Source of the DNA: Schaalia canis
GTDB lineage: Bacteria > Actinomycetota > Actinomycetes > Actinomycetales > Actinomycetaceae
NCBI RefSeq assembly: GCF_003858455.1
Contig: NZ_RQZF01000005.1
Span: 1-64,000, forward strand
DNA length: 64,000 bases
Reading direction: 5' to 3'
Positions within the stretch are counted from its first letter, which is position 1. Each line of letters starts with the position of its first letter. The notes beneath the pieces are model-generated. The model searched no databases. It had not been told where the DNA came from and worked only from the letters and a program-made list of their open reading frames with translations. Position numbers and translations under genes: made by a program. Below, in pieces: positions 43,731 to 53,095 of the stretch.

Positions 43731-46700
43731 ATGAGTGAAATCCAGGTCGATCTTGTCGCTCCGTCACAGGAGGCTGCGGCCCTTCCCATATTGGGGGAGG
43801 CTCAGCGCATGGTGCGTGATGCGAGCGCGCGGGAGTCCATGATTGTGCGTGGCGCTCCAGGATCCGGCAAGACGACCACGGCTCTTGCCGCAGCACAGGC
43901 AGCGCTAGAAGCGGGCGAAAGAATCGCTGTTCTTGTGCCTGATCGGGTGCGTGAAAAACTCTTATCGGGCCGCATGCAGCTTTTGGCCCCTCATCTGGTG
44001 CGTCCTGTGCGCACCCCGGCTTCATACGCCTACAACGTGGTGAATGTGTGGCGAACGCGCCGGGCTGACCCTCTAGGGGATTTGCAGCTCATTACGGGAG
44101 CTCAGGAGGACGCTACTGTCGCTGAACTTCTCGGGCAGGGGGTGCCTGAGTGGAATGACGTGTTCGCTCCAGATTTGTTTGAGACGAGCATGATGCGCAT
44201 GGAGGTGCGCAATCTTTTCAGCCAGGCGGACGAGCACGCATTGAGTGCCGAGGATTTGGAAACTCTCGGTCAACGTTACGGGCAGGTCACATGGGTGGGT
44301 GGGGCGCGTCTGCGTCACCGGCTGGAGAAACGAGCTGACAGTGACCCTGAGGTGCGTGGAACAATGCGCGTGTCACATTCGCGTATCCAGCACCTTGCTG
44401 CACAGCTTTTACGTTCATGGGATGAGGATGCCTCGGCCCAGGGGGTGAGTGAAGCTCTTCCTGTCCCTGACTTGCTGATCATTGATGACCTTCAGGACTG
44501 CACGCCAGCGACCCTTGCTCTCATAGAAGCCATCCACTCCTGCGGTGCCCGCATTTTGGCTTTTTCTGAACCAGATATCGCGGTGGCCTCTTATCGGGGC
44601 GGCTATGCGAACGCCGATATGCTGCTTGCTGGCGCGACAGGGATTGACATCCGTGAATTGGGGGAGGTCTACCGCGGAAATCGGCAGCTTCGTGCGGTGG
44701 TGCAACGCATTTGCGAGGGTATCGCGCAGCAAGGTCCCGTTGGGCGTCGAAGGGTCAGCGTGAGCGCTGGTGTTGACGAGGTTCCTGCTTTGCTCCCATC
44801 TGTCGGGCACCTTCCGAGCGCCGGGGGAGGCGAGGGGGACAACACCGTACGTCTCCACATTGCTGAAACCCGGGCTCAGATGGGCGCACAGCTTGCTCGC
44901 CAGTTGCGTGCCCATCACCTCTACGATGGGGTCCCCTGGGGTGAGCAGGTGGTGATTGTCCGATCGGCGGCTGCCGCTGAAGATATCCGCAGGCAACTTC
45001 GGCGTGCCCATGTCCCCATCCAGAATCAAGAGAGGGCTTTTTCCTTCACGGCCGAACCCGTGACACGGATTCTTCTGCGCCTACTGGCAGTCACAGCTCA
45101 CCGAGGTGTTGATAACTCTCACCTCATCGAGGAATTGGTTGCCTCTCCCCTTATCGGCGCTGATTCGGTAGACGTGCGGAGGCTGTGGCGGATTCTGAGC
45201 GCTGAAGGGGCGTTCTTGCCAGAAAGTTCACAGGCCCATCCCGATACTCCCCATGAGCAGGCCGGCGCGGAGGCCGGGGTTGATCTGGCAGCACTCCTCA
45301 CCCGTTATCGTGATCCTGAGCAAGCCCGACGCGACAGGGAACAGATCGAGCGTCTTGGCCGTTACGCTGATGTGTGCGAACGCCTCACTCGCGCAGCCCA
45401 ATTGTGGGGAATGAGTCAAACAGCCGCAGAGAAGAGACCTCGCGAGGGTCTTTGGGATTTATGGGAAGGGGCGGGGGTAGCCCAAGTATGGCAAGAAGAG
45501 GCCGTTAAAGACACCGCCGAGAGCTTCTGGTATGACACTCAACTTGATGCTGTTGTAGCTTTATTTCGCGTCGCAGACGTGTGGGAACAACGCAACCCTG
45601 CTGGAAGGGCCCAAGAGTTCGCAACTGCAATCAACGAGCAGACTCTCCCTGTGGATACGATCGTTGACACTGGTCAGCGTCCGGCTGGTGTTCCTGTCCT
45701 CTCTGCCGCTCAAGCAGCAGGAGGACAGTGGCAGGTAGTTGCTATTGCAGGCGTGCAAGATGGCCTGTGGCCCAACACGGCTTTGCGGAATCAGATGCTC
45801 CACGCCGACACGCTGGGCACTCTCATGCTTGGGGCTCGTCAAGGCGCTGACGATCTCACCTGGGAGGAACTCACTCACGTACGCAACAGGCGACGCGCGG
45901 TGAAAAATGACGAGTACCGCCTCTTTGCCTGCGCCGCCTCGCGAGCCTCCCGTTACCTGCATATTGCGGTGGTTCTCAATGAGGATTCCATTCCCTCTGA
46001 ACTATGTGATCGTGTCCTGGCGGGCATTGAATCGACAGGCGCAACAGTTGAACGAGGAGAGGACGGACGCCCCCTGTATCGCGCGGAAAAAACGGCGGCA
46101 CCCCTTGATTTTCACGGCTTAATGGGAGCTTTACGATACTGGGCTGCGCGTGAAGAAGCCAGCGACGAAAAGGAGGCGGCGCTGACCGCCCTCGCCCTTC
46201 TGAAACGAGAGGGGATTCCCGGCGCTGACCCCGTGTACTGGGGCGGGGCAGGCGGATTAACCTCGGAAGCGTCGATTTTTGGTGACGACCCTATTCGCGT
46301 GTCCCCCTCGGCCGTGGAAACCATGGAGAAATGTCCGTTGAAATGGTTTTTCCGAAGGATTGGAGCCGATAGTCGAACGGGGCTGTCCCAATCCTTGGGT
46401 ACCCTTATTCACGCCATTGCCGAGGCTCACCCCAGTGGAGACGCTGCTACCCTACATGCCGCGTTAAATGAAGCCTGGCCTGCGCTGGCTCAGGAACTAG
46501 AGCCTTTCGAAGAACGAATAGAGCGCGAAAAAGCTGAAGAACTCATCGAAGGGCTTGCCGCCTACCTTGCTCACGTTCCAGCCGGGCAGACGGTGGAAAC
46601 AGAGTTCCGAGTCTCAGCACATATGGGTGACTACATTATTGGCGGGTCCATTGACCGTCTTGAATCCGGTGACGCTGGCGTGCGCGTGGTGGATTTCAAA

Positions 46701-47042
46701 ACCGGTCGTGAAAAGAGCGCGCAAGAAGCTCAAGAAGACCCACAACTAGCAACATACCAGGTCGCTTTGGACGCTTTGGGGTATTCGATAGAAAGCGCCC
46801 AACTGCAATACTTGCGTGTGCCAGAAGGCAAACGTCCGCCTGTGCCTCGACATATTCGTGCAGCTCGAACTCAGACCGCTTTCTCAGCCGAGGAACTCAG
46901 CGCCCAGCGCGTGCACCTTCGCGCGCTCGTCGAACAGATGAAAGGCCCGACCTTCACCAGCATTGTTTCCAGCGAATGTGATCGGTGCATTTTCACGGCA
47001 AGCTGCCCTGCGCAGGGCGGGGCAGAACGGGTGGTGAGCTAG
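43731..47042 (+). CDS. adnA: AdnA-like helicase-nuclease subunit
   Basis: An 1103-residue UvrD-like SF1A motor fused to a RecB-type nuclease; with AdnB it resects DNA double-strand breaks. Walker A GAPGSGKTT (41-49) is intact. Motif II reads DDLQD (about 251) instead of the usual DExQD, so hydrolysis by this subunit may be weak. The nuclease core VVDFKTGREK with QLATYQ lies near residue 985. Cysteines near 868 (CPLKWF) and at 1083, 1086 and 1092 match the iron-sulfur-cluster pattern of AddB-type nucleases. The partner gene begins on the base after its stop codon. Confidence 0.9.
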   Translation: MSEIQVDLVAPSQEAAALPILGEAQRMVRDASARESMIVRGAPGSGKTTTALAAAQAALEAGERIAVLVPDRVREKLLSGRMQLLAPHLVRPVRTPASYAYNVVNVWRTRRADPLGDLQLITGAQEDATVAELLGQGVPEWNDVFAPDLFETSMMRMEVRNLFSQADEHALSAEDLETLGQRYGQVTWVGGARLRHRLEKRADSDPEVRGTMRVSHSRIQHLAAQLLRSWDEDASAQGVSEALPVPDLLIIDDLQDCTPATLALIEAIHSCGARILAFSEPDIAVASYRGGYANADMLLAGATGIDIRELGEVYRGNRQLRAVVQRICEGIAQQGPVGRRRVSVSAGVDEVPALLPSVGHLPSAGGGEGDNTVRLHIAETRAQMGAQLARQLRAHHLYDGVPWGEQVVIVRSAAAAEDIRRQLRRAHVPIQNQERAFSFTAEPVTRILLRLLAVTAHRGVDNSHLIEELVASPLIGADSVDVRRLWRILSAEGAFLPESSQAHPDTPHEQAGAEAGVDLAALLTRYRDPEQARRDREQIERLGRYADVCERLTRAAQLWGMSQTAAEKRPREGLWDLWEGAGVAQVWQEEAVKDTAESFWYDTQLDAVVALFRVADVWEQRNPAGRAQEFATAINEQTLPVDTIVDTGQRPAGVPVLSAAQAAGGQWQVVAIAGVQDGLWPNTALRNQMLHADTLGTLMLGARQGADDLTWEELTHVRNRRRAVKNDEYRLFACAASRASRYLHIAVVLNEDSIPSELCDRVLAGIESTGATVERGEDGRPLYRAEKTAAPLDFHGLMGALRYWAAREEASDEKEAALTALALLKREGIPGADPVYWGGAGGLTSEASIFGDDPIRVSPSAVETMEKCPLKWFFRRIGADSRTGLSQSLGTLIHAIAEAHPSGDAATLHAALNEAWPALAQELEPFEERIEREKAEELIEGLAAYLAHVPAGQTVETEFRVSAHMGDYIIGGSIDRLESGDAGVRVVDFKTGREKSAQEAQEDPQLATYQVALDALGYSIESAQLQYLRVPEGKRPPVPRHIRAARTQTAFSAEELSAQRVHLRALVEQMKGPTFTSIVSSECDRCIFTASCPAQGGAERVVS

Positions 47043-50000
47043 GTGAGTGACATGACGAGTACACACGATATGTGGGCCGGTGACCCCACTTTCTCTGCCG
47101 AAGTCATCCAACAGTACGTTGACCCGACAAAAGCACCAACACCTGAACAAAAGGCGGTCATCGAGGCGGCACTACGCCCGACTCTGGTTGTTGCCGGCGC
47201 CGGCGCCGGCAAGACGGAAACGATGTCCATGCGCGTGCTGTGGCTCGTTGCTAATCAAGGCATTGAACCTGAAAGGATCCTTGGCTTGACCTTCACGCGG
47301 AAGGCAGCCGGTGAACTCTCCGAGCGTCTGCGTGCGCGGCTGGGAACGCTTGCTCGCACAATCCCCGCACTTGCGCAGGCAGGCGATCCGCAGTGTTCCA
47401 CCTATAACGCTTTTGCGCAACGAATTGTGCTTGAACACGGGTGGCGTCTTGGTTTTTCCTCTGAAACCCGTCTTCTCGGTGAAGCCGCGTCAGTGCAGAT
47501 GATGTCAGAGATTGTCCGCGAGTGGAGGGGCGCGGATCTTCCTCAAGGAGTCTCTATTGCGAGCACGGTAGCTACTGCACTTGGCCTGGCCCAAAATCTT
47601 GCAGAGCATGGCTACAGTGTTGACAGCATCTCCCAGTCTTTCGAGGAACTGGCTGCGCATATTGCTGACATGGGCGCGTCAGGAAAATCTGATGGGCCGC
47701 CAGCGGCAGGAGCGCGCGCCGCGATTGAGGCTCTTGAGCGACGCACCATCTACCTGAAGCTGATCGACGCTTTCCAGGAGCGCAAGCGGCGTGAAGGCGT
47801 TATTGATTACGCCGATCAGGTTGCTTTGGCAACTCGTTTAGTCACGGAATGTCCTGATGTTGTCGAAGCGATACGCAGTGAATATGACGCGGTGCTTTTA
47901 GATGAGTTCCAAGATACCTCGGTCATTCAGATGACACTCTTTTCTACACTCTTTGGCACGCGTGCGGGCAAGCGTTTAGCCGTGACCGCTGTTGGTGACC
48001 CGAATCAGGCGATCTATGGGTGGAGAGGTGCCTCAGCAGCTTCACTTGAAGGATTCCTTGAGGCTTTTGACCCGCTCGACGGCAACGCCCACGACCCTGA
48101 GCAAACACTGACGCTGTCAACGGCCTGGCGTAACGACCATCAGATCTTGACAGTGGCAAATGCCTTGGCTGAACCCTTGCGCACCCACTCTGTGAAAGCA
48201 AAGTCTCCGACTTTGCAGTCCCGTCCGGGGGCGGGACGCGGTGAAGTGCTCATTCGCTATGCGCCCAGTCGTGAAGCACAAGCCGCCACTATTGCTGAAG
48301 AGATTGCGCGTCGCTACCGGCAGGCCCGTAGCGAGGGGAAAACACCCACAGCAGCGATCCTGTGTGCTCGACGAAAAGACTTCGATCTGTATGAGCAAGC
48401 ACTCAAAGAGCGTGAGATTCCGACGCAGGTAATCGGTGCAGGCGGCCTTCTTAACCAGCCGATTGTGAGAGATCTGCGGGCAGTATTGGAAGTCGCCAGC
48501 GACATTGAAGCATCCGCCTCGCTCCTGCGTCTCTTAACGGGCCTACGTTTAGGCAGCGCTGACCTGATGTGCCTGGGGGAGTGGGCGAAAGCTCTTGCAC
48601 GTTCACACCCACGAGAGAGGCACCCCCAAGCGTTCTTGCTTGAAGCGGTGGATTCTCCCCCCGAGGTAGGGTGGGCTCCCGCAGAGAGCGGGCCACGCTT
48701 CACGAAGGCCGCACACGAGAGGGTGACTCTCTTGGGGAAGCGGCTGCGCGCCATCCGCGCCTATTCAGGACGCGGCGTTGTGGAGCAGGTTGAACGCGCA
48801 ATCTCCATCATGGGCCTGATCGAAGAGTGCCTGGCCGATCCTCACGATTCAAGAGGGCGCGTTGCCCTGGATACTTTCGTTGACATTGCCGCTGCTTTCG
48901 AGCACGACACCCTTGACGCGGACCTTCCAGGTTTCTTGACATGGCTGGCTCTGGCGGAAACAGAAGAACGCGGTCTTCCATTACCCGAAGGGGAGCCTGA
49001 CCCGGAGGCAGTGCAGATCATGACTATTCACGCCTCCAAGGGCTTGGAATGGGATATTGTCGCCGTCGTGGGAATGGGGGATGGGGCTTTCCCTCGCCAC
49101 GGCTCAACCAGTGTGTTACGTCCGTTGATTGCGAAGGAACATCATTACGAGGCCGCTCCCGAAGGCATCTGGAGAGCGCGGGGCTGGCAAACAGCGGTTG
49201 GTGAATTGCCCTACGACCTGCGAGGGGACCGGGCAGAGCTTCCCGCCTTTGATGATCCTGAGGGGTGGATCGGTGGTAGCAGCATCAACCCTGAAACAGG
49301 TAAGGAGGTCAAGCAGACATTCCCGAAGTGGCTCACACACATCTATGAGCCTGAGGTTGGCCGCTACCTGGAACGCGAGCAACGCCGCCTCGCCTACGTT
49401 GCTGTTACTCGAGCCCGCTCACTCCTGGTGATGAGTGGGGACTGGCATGATGGACTTGCCAAAGGCAGATACCCCTCGATCTACCTGCACGAGGCGCTTG
49501 CCACGCTTCACCTTCTGGCTGAGCAAGCCCGAAGCGGAAACGAAGTAGCCTGTGGGCGCTTGGGGTATTCAGTGGGCGCACCAGAGCTGCAAGGTGAAGT
49601 CTTTTCAGATTCTGTGCGCGTATGGAAGGCTCTGCTTGAGGATTTCCAACGCAGTGATGAGATCGTCCAGGCACTCGGTGAGGAACGCGAGCTGGACGAG
49701 CAGAACTCGCCCGACCACGTCGTCTTTCCTGCGCCCGCAGGGGAGTCTTTGACGCTCATTGAGGCGGCTGCTGATGCAGTGTTGGCCCGCTCTGGCGACA
49801 TGCGTGACGACCGAGACGTCCTGGACACCTTGGCTCCGATGAGTAGCCATGAGATTATCCGCGACGCGATTGCCTTGATTGAGGAGGATCGTATCCGTCG
49901 CGAGCCCACGAATTTCACGGTGACAGTCGGGCGCCTGCGGGCAACTGCCGTGTCGGCCCTCCTTGAAGATGACAGAGCCTTCGCCTTGTCGCTGCGTCGC

Positions 50001-50570
50001 CCATTGCCAGCTCGCCCTTCCTCAAGCGCGACTCTGGGAACCTTGATTCACGCATGGGTGGAACGCCAACTGCGTCAACGTAGCGGTGAGCTGTGGATGG
50101 AGCCGGTGGAGGGAGTCGAACTTCTCTCGGAAAAGGATGCCCAGCGCCTGGCGCGTATGCAGGAGCATTTCATGGGCATGACGATGCCGGGCCAGCCTGT
50201 TGCTGTGGAAGAGTCCTTCGCCGTGGGGATTGCGGGGGTGACTGTTCAGGGGCGCATTGACGCCGTCTTTTCTACCTCTGACGGGCGTAGCATCGTTGTG
50301 GATTGGAAGAGTGGGCGCGTCCCAACAGTGAAGGACGTTGGAAAACTGCGCTACTTCCTTCATCAACTGCGGCTCTATCAGCAGGCGTGGTCGCTTCATT
50401 CCGGCCAAGCTGTTGACCGTGTTGACGCCCAACTGGTGTTCCTTGAGCACAACCGAGTGCTGAGCATCGACGAGATCAGCGCCATGCTGGTGGCCGCTGG
50501 CGAGTCAGCATCGCAGTCCTCGTTGGACGAGGCTCTTGCCCTCATTCTTTCTGACGACGATGAGCGTTAG
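47043..50570 (+). CDS. adnB: AdnB-like helicase-nuclease subunit
   Basis: An 1175-residue SF1A helicase with all motifs intact: GAGAGKTE (52-59), DEFQD (about 289-293), VGDPNQAIYGWRG, TIHASKGLEWD and AYVAVTRAR. A C-terminal RecB-type nuclease carries VVDWKSG near residue 1085 and the following QLRLYQ motif. Together with AdnA it should unwind and trim double-strand ends, replacing RecBCD in actinobacteria. GTG at 47043 abuts the adnA stop; ATG at 47052 is an alternative. Nine bases separate its end from the convergent phosphotransferase-like gene, with no room for a terminator. Confidence 0.92.
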   Translation: MSDMTSTHDMWAGDPTFSAEVIQQYVDPTKAPTPEQKAVIEAALRPTLVVAGAGAGKTETMSMRVLWLVANQGIEPERILGLTFTRKAAGELSERLRARLGTLARTIPALAQAGDPQCSTYNAFAQRIVLEHGWRLGFSSETRLLGEAASVQMMSEIVREWRGADLPQGVSIASTVATALGLAQNLAEHGYSVDSISQSFEELAAHIADMGASGKSDGPPAAGARAAIEALERRTIYLKLIDAFQERKRREGVIDYADQVALATRLVTECPDVVEAIRSEYDAVLLDEFQDTSVIQMTLFSTLFGTRAGKRLAVTAVGDPNQAIYGWRGASAASLEGFLEAFDPLDGNAHDPEQTLTLSTAWRNDHQILTVANALAEPLRTHSVKAKSPTLQSRPGAGRGEVLIRYAPSREAQAATIAEEIARRYRQARSEGKTPTAAILCARRKDFDLYEQALKEREIPTQVIGAGGLLNQPIVRDLRAVLEVASDIEASASLLRLLTGLRLGSADLMCLGEWAKALARSHPRERHPQAFLLEAVDSPPEVGWAPAESGPRFTKAAHERVTLLGKRLRAIRAYSGRGVVEQVERAISIMGLIEECLADPHDSRGRVALDTFVDIAAAFEHDTLDADLPGFLTWLALAETEERGLPLPEGEPDPEAVQIMTIHASKGLEWDIVAVVGMGDGAFPRHGSTSVLRPLIAKEHHYEAAPEGIWRARGWQTAVGELPYDLRGDRAELPAFDDPEGWIGGSSINPETGKEVKQTFPKWLTHIYEPEVGRYLEREQRRLAYVAVTRARSLLVMSGDWHDGLAKGRYPSIYLHEALATLHLLAEQARSGNEVACGRLGYSVGAPELQGEVFSDSVRVWKALLEDFQRSDEIVQALGEERELDEQNSPDHVVFPAPAGESLTLIEAAADAVLARSGDMRDDRDVLDTLAPMSSHEIIRDAIALIEEDRIRREPTNFTVTVGRLRATAVSALLEDDRAFALSLRRPLPARPSSSATLGTLIHAWVERQLRQRSGELWMEPVEGVELLSEKDAQRLARMQEHFMGMTMPGQPVAVEESFAVGIAGVTVQGRIDAVFSTSDGRSIVVDWKSGRVPTVKDVGKLRYFLHQLRLYQQAWSLHSGQAVDRVDAQLVFLEHNRVLSIDEISAMLVAAGESASQSSLDEALALILSDDDER

Positions 50571-50579
50571 GGCATGCGG

Positions 50580-51713
50580 CTACTGTTCGGTGGGGAAGGA
50601 ACGAGTGCGGGGTGTTTCTTCGCCGCTGAGTTCAAGGAAGGTTGCTGCCATTGTGGGCGGTCCGTCCTCGTCTGTGTCTTCCCAGGCTGTGGGATCAGTC
50701 TGGTGTGCGCCGTCTGTTGTGGGACTGTGCAGACCCCAGGTGGCGTAGGCCTCTTCTGAGGGAGTGTCTACCGATAGGGGTGCGGCAACAAGAGGTTCAT
50801 CACCGAGGTCTTCAGAGAGTTCCCGAATCATGAGGCGGGCTTGTTCGATGATGTCGCTGTCTTCTGCGTGGACGCCGTGGAGGAGCCAGTGGACTAGAGA
50901 GAGTTCTGAAATGAGCTGGGCGCGTGTTTCAAGGTGGACGTCCACAGCGCTGCGGGTCATGGTGTATGCCTCGCGGAAACGGAGCATGAACTCGTCGCTT
51001 CCTTGAGCGAGGACCCACGCGATGTCGGTGGCGGGGTCGCCTACGTGAGCTGAGGCGAAGTGTGACAGTGCGCTGACGGCACCATCATGGACTGAAATGG
51101 CGGTGCACTGGAGATCGCCGTGGATGGGGGCTGTGGCGAAGCGCCACATGGCGACATCTTCAAGGGCGCCTTCCCACCGATTCCACAGATTCGCGGGGAT
51201 GACGGTGTGTGACGCGGCTTCGTCAAGGAGGGCAAGATGGCGCTGGCGGCATTCGGCTGCCGTGTAGGAGGGCAGGTCCACTCCGGTATAGATGCCTGTG
51301 GGGAGGTTATGCAGGTGGGCGAGGGCGCGCGCGAGGGAGGCCGGGAGGACATGCGGGTCTGAGAAATCTTCCTCGGTCATGAAGCGTCCGCCTAGGTCGT
51401 TGTGCACCATGACGCGGGCGCCGTCCGTGGTGCGCGCGAAGCCTCGTGGGCGGGGGACGCGGAAGGGAATCATGCCTGCTTCGTGAGCTTGGGCCAGGCG
51501 TGACAGGACGCTGACTTGGGATTCCATATCGAGGCCGCCCACGGTGTCGTGGGGGCAGGTCACCATCCAGCGGTTGCCGGCAACGTCAATGATGCCGGTG
51601 ACGGAGACGTTTTCGTCGCTAAATTGTGGTGGCCGTAGGCCAGCAACGTTCAGACCGGGGACGGCGGCAGTGGCGAGGGCGGCCAGTTCAAGAGGAGTTT
51701 TTGCGCGGCTCAC
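50580..51713 (-). CDS. Phosphotransferase-fold protein, probable pseudokinase
   Basis: A 377-residue protein of the aminoglycoside/macrolide phosphotransferase (APH) fold, a family often encoded next to adnAB in actinobacteria. The Brenner loop HGDLQCTA keeps His198 and catalytic Asp200, but the metal-binding Asn expected at 205 is Ala, and the aspartate of the 'DFG-like' site is His218 in SALSHFASAHVGDP. The nucleotide-binding lysine is also not evident. Catalysis is therefore doubtful. The last 70 residues are acidic and low in complexity. GTG start at 51713; TACCGT lies six bases before it. Confidence 0.8.
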   Translation of the reverse strand: MSRAKTPLELAALATAAVPGLNVAGLRPPQFSDENVSVTGIIDVAGNRWMVTCPHDTVGGLDMESQVSVLSRLAQAHEAGMIPFRVPRPRGFARTTDGARVMVHNDLGGRFMTEEDFSDPHVLPASLARALAHLHNLPTGIYTGVDLPSYTAAECRQRHLALLDEAASHTVIPANLWNRWEGALEDVAMWRFATAPIHGDLQCTAISVHDGAVSALSHFASAHVGDPATDIAWVLAQGSDEFMLRFREAYTMTRSAVDVHLETRAQLISELSLVHWLLHGVHAEDSDIIEQARLMIRELSEDLGDEPLVAAPLSVDTPSEEAYATWGLHSPTTDGAHQTDPTAWEDTDEDGPPTMAATFLELSGEETPRTRSFPTEQ

Positions 51714-51719
51714 CCTTCC

Positions 51720-51725
51720 ACGGTA
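51720..51725 (-). promoter_or_regulatory. -10 element of a leaderless promoter (phosphotransferase-like gene)
   Basis: TACCGT on the minus strand is followed by GGAAGG and the GTG start. GGAAGG abuts the GTG and is too near to act as a standard ribosome-binding site. Confidence 0.4.
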
Positions 51726-51796
51726 GCGGTTGTCACGGGTATGGGGCAGCAGAAAACGCCCGTGGTGAGTGACTTGATGGGTGAGAGTGAGGGAAG

Positions 51797-51805
51797 TTAT
51801 CCACA
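51797..51805 (+). promoter_or_regulatory. Solitary DnaA-box match upstream of the tad locus
   Basis: TTATCCACA, a perfect copy of the classical DnaA box, lies in the divergent promoter region 51714-51889 about 85 bases before cpaF. A single box does not make an origin; it may be chance or a DnaA-responsive promoter. Confidence 0.35.
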
Positions 51806-51889
51806 GATTTTCTCAATGCGACAAAAAGCGGAGAAAAAGTCGTTACGCTGCATAAGGAGGCTGAAAAATAAATCATCGTGGAGGGGTGA

Positions 51890-53095
51890 ATGAAAGACTA
51901 CGAGGCTCAACTGCAGTGGGTGCGTGACGAGGTAACCGCCCGCGCCATTGACCCCTACGCGCACACCGATGTAGTCACTCGCATCATTGAGGATGCTCTG
52001 GACCGTTCAGGTGATCTATACGTTGGCCAAGACCGTGAGGATCTTATCGCCAAAATGCTGGCTGATGTTGCGGGAGTTGGCCCCCTGCAACCCTATTTGG
52101 ACGATCCTGAGATTGAGGAAATCTGGATCAACGAACCCACGCGCGTATTTGTGGCCCGTGGAGGAACCCCTGAACTTACTCCCCTTATTTTGAGGGAACA
52201 GCAGGTGCGTGACCTCGTTGAACGTATGCTCCACCATTCCGGCCGCCGTTTGGATCTGTCTCAACCTTTTGTGGACGCTATGTTGCGCGGTGGAGAGCGC
52301 CTGCATGTCGTTATCCCGCCGGTTGCCGGGCGTCACTGGTCGGTGAATATCCGCAAGCACATTCAAAACTCACGCAGTTTAGAAGACCTTGTTGCTGTCG
52401 GCATGGTCCCTCCCCAGGTGGGGCGATTCCTCGCGGCGGCTGTGGCCGCAGGCTTGTCGATCCTTGTCTCAGGTGCCACACAAGCGGGTAAGACCACCTT
52501 ATTGCGGGCGCTCACAGGTGCTATTCCGCGCAATCGGCGGATCATCACCTGTGAAGAAGTATTCGAATTACATCTTCCCAACCGTGATTGCGTGGCACTC
52601 CAAACCCGCCCCGGCAACGTTGAAGGCCGCGGTGAGGTCACGTTGCGTGACCTCGTGCGAGAGACGATGCGTATGCGACCGGAGGTACTGATTGTTGGAG
52701 AGGTGCGCGGCGCGGAGGCCCTTGATCTCCTCCTCGCGCTGAATGCGGGCGTGCCTGGCATGGGAACCATTCACGCAAATTCTGCGCGTGAAGCGCTTGC
52801 GAAACTGTCGATGCTCCCATTGCTCGCTGGCGAGAACGTGACCTCGCAATTCGTTACCCCCACGGTCGCACGCTCAGTGGATCTTGTGCTCCACGTTCAT
52901 CGGGATCGCACGGGGCGACGCTATTTACGGGAGGTCCTTTCCATTCCTGGCCGTGTTGAAGGTGAACGCATCGAGGCTTCTGAAGTGTGGAGTTGGAATG
53001 GACACGAACTGCACCGGGGGCCCGGCGGCAGCGAGTGGCATGACCGTTTTCAGCAGGCGGGCTTTGAACTTTCTGAGCTGCTAGGGAGTGAATAG
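51890..53095 (+). CDS. cpaF: Tad secretion ATPase CpaF/TadA
   Basis: A 401-residue type II/IV secretion ATPase that would power assembly of a Tad (Flp-type) pilus on the inner face of the membrane. N-terminal domain with EIEEIWINEPTRVFVARGG, Walker A GATQAGKTT (195-203), Asp box near CEEVFEL, Walker B VLIVGEVRGAEALD and the His box GTIHANSAREAL. It starts an operon of seven closely packed genes. AGGGG precedes the ATG. No cpaE-like gene lies upstream; the divergent gene is unrelated. Confidence 0.93.
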   Translation: MKDYEAQLQWVRDEVTARAIDPYAHTDVVTRIIEDALDRSGDLYVGQDREDLIAKMLADVAGVGPLQPYLDDPEIEEIWINEPTRVFVARGGTPELTPLILREQQVRDLVERMLHHSGRRLDLSQPFVDAMLRGGERLHVVIPPVAGRHWSVNIRKHIQNSRSLEDLVAVGMVPPQVGRFLAAAVAAGLSILVSGATQAGKTTLLRALTGAIPRNRRIITCEEVFELHLPNRDCVALQTRPGNVEGRGEVTLRDLVRETMRMRPEVLIVGEVRGAEALDLLLALNAGVPGMGTIHANSAREALAKLSMLPLLAGENVTSQFVTPTVARSVDLVLHVHRDRTGRRYLREVLSIPGRVEGERIEASEVWSWNGHELHRGPGGSEWHDRFQQAGFELSELLGSE

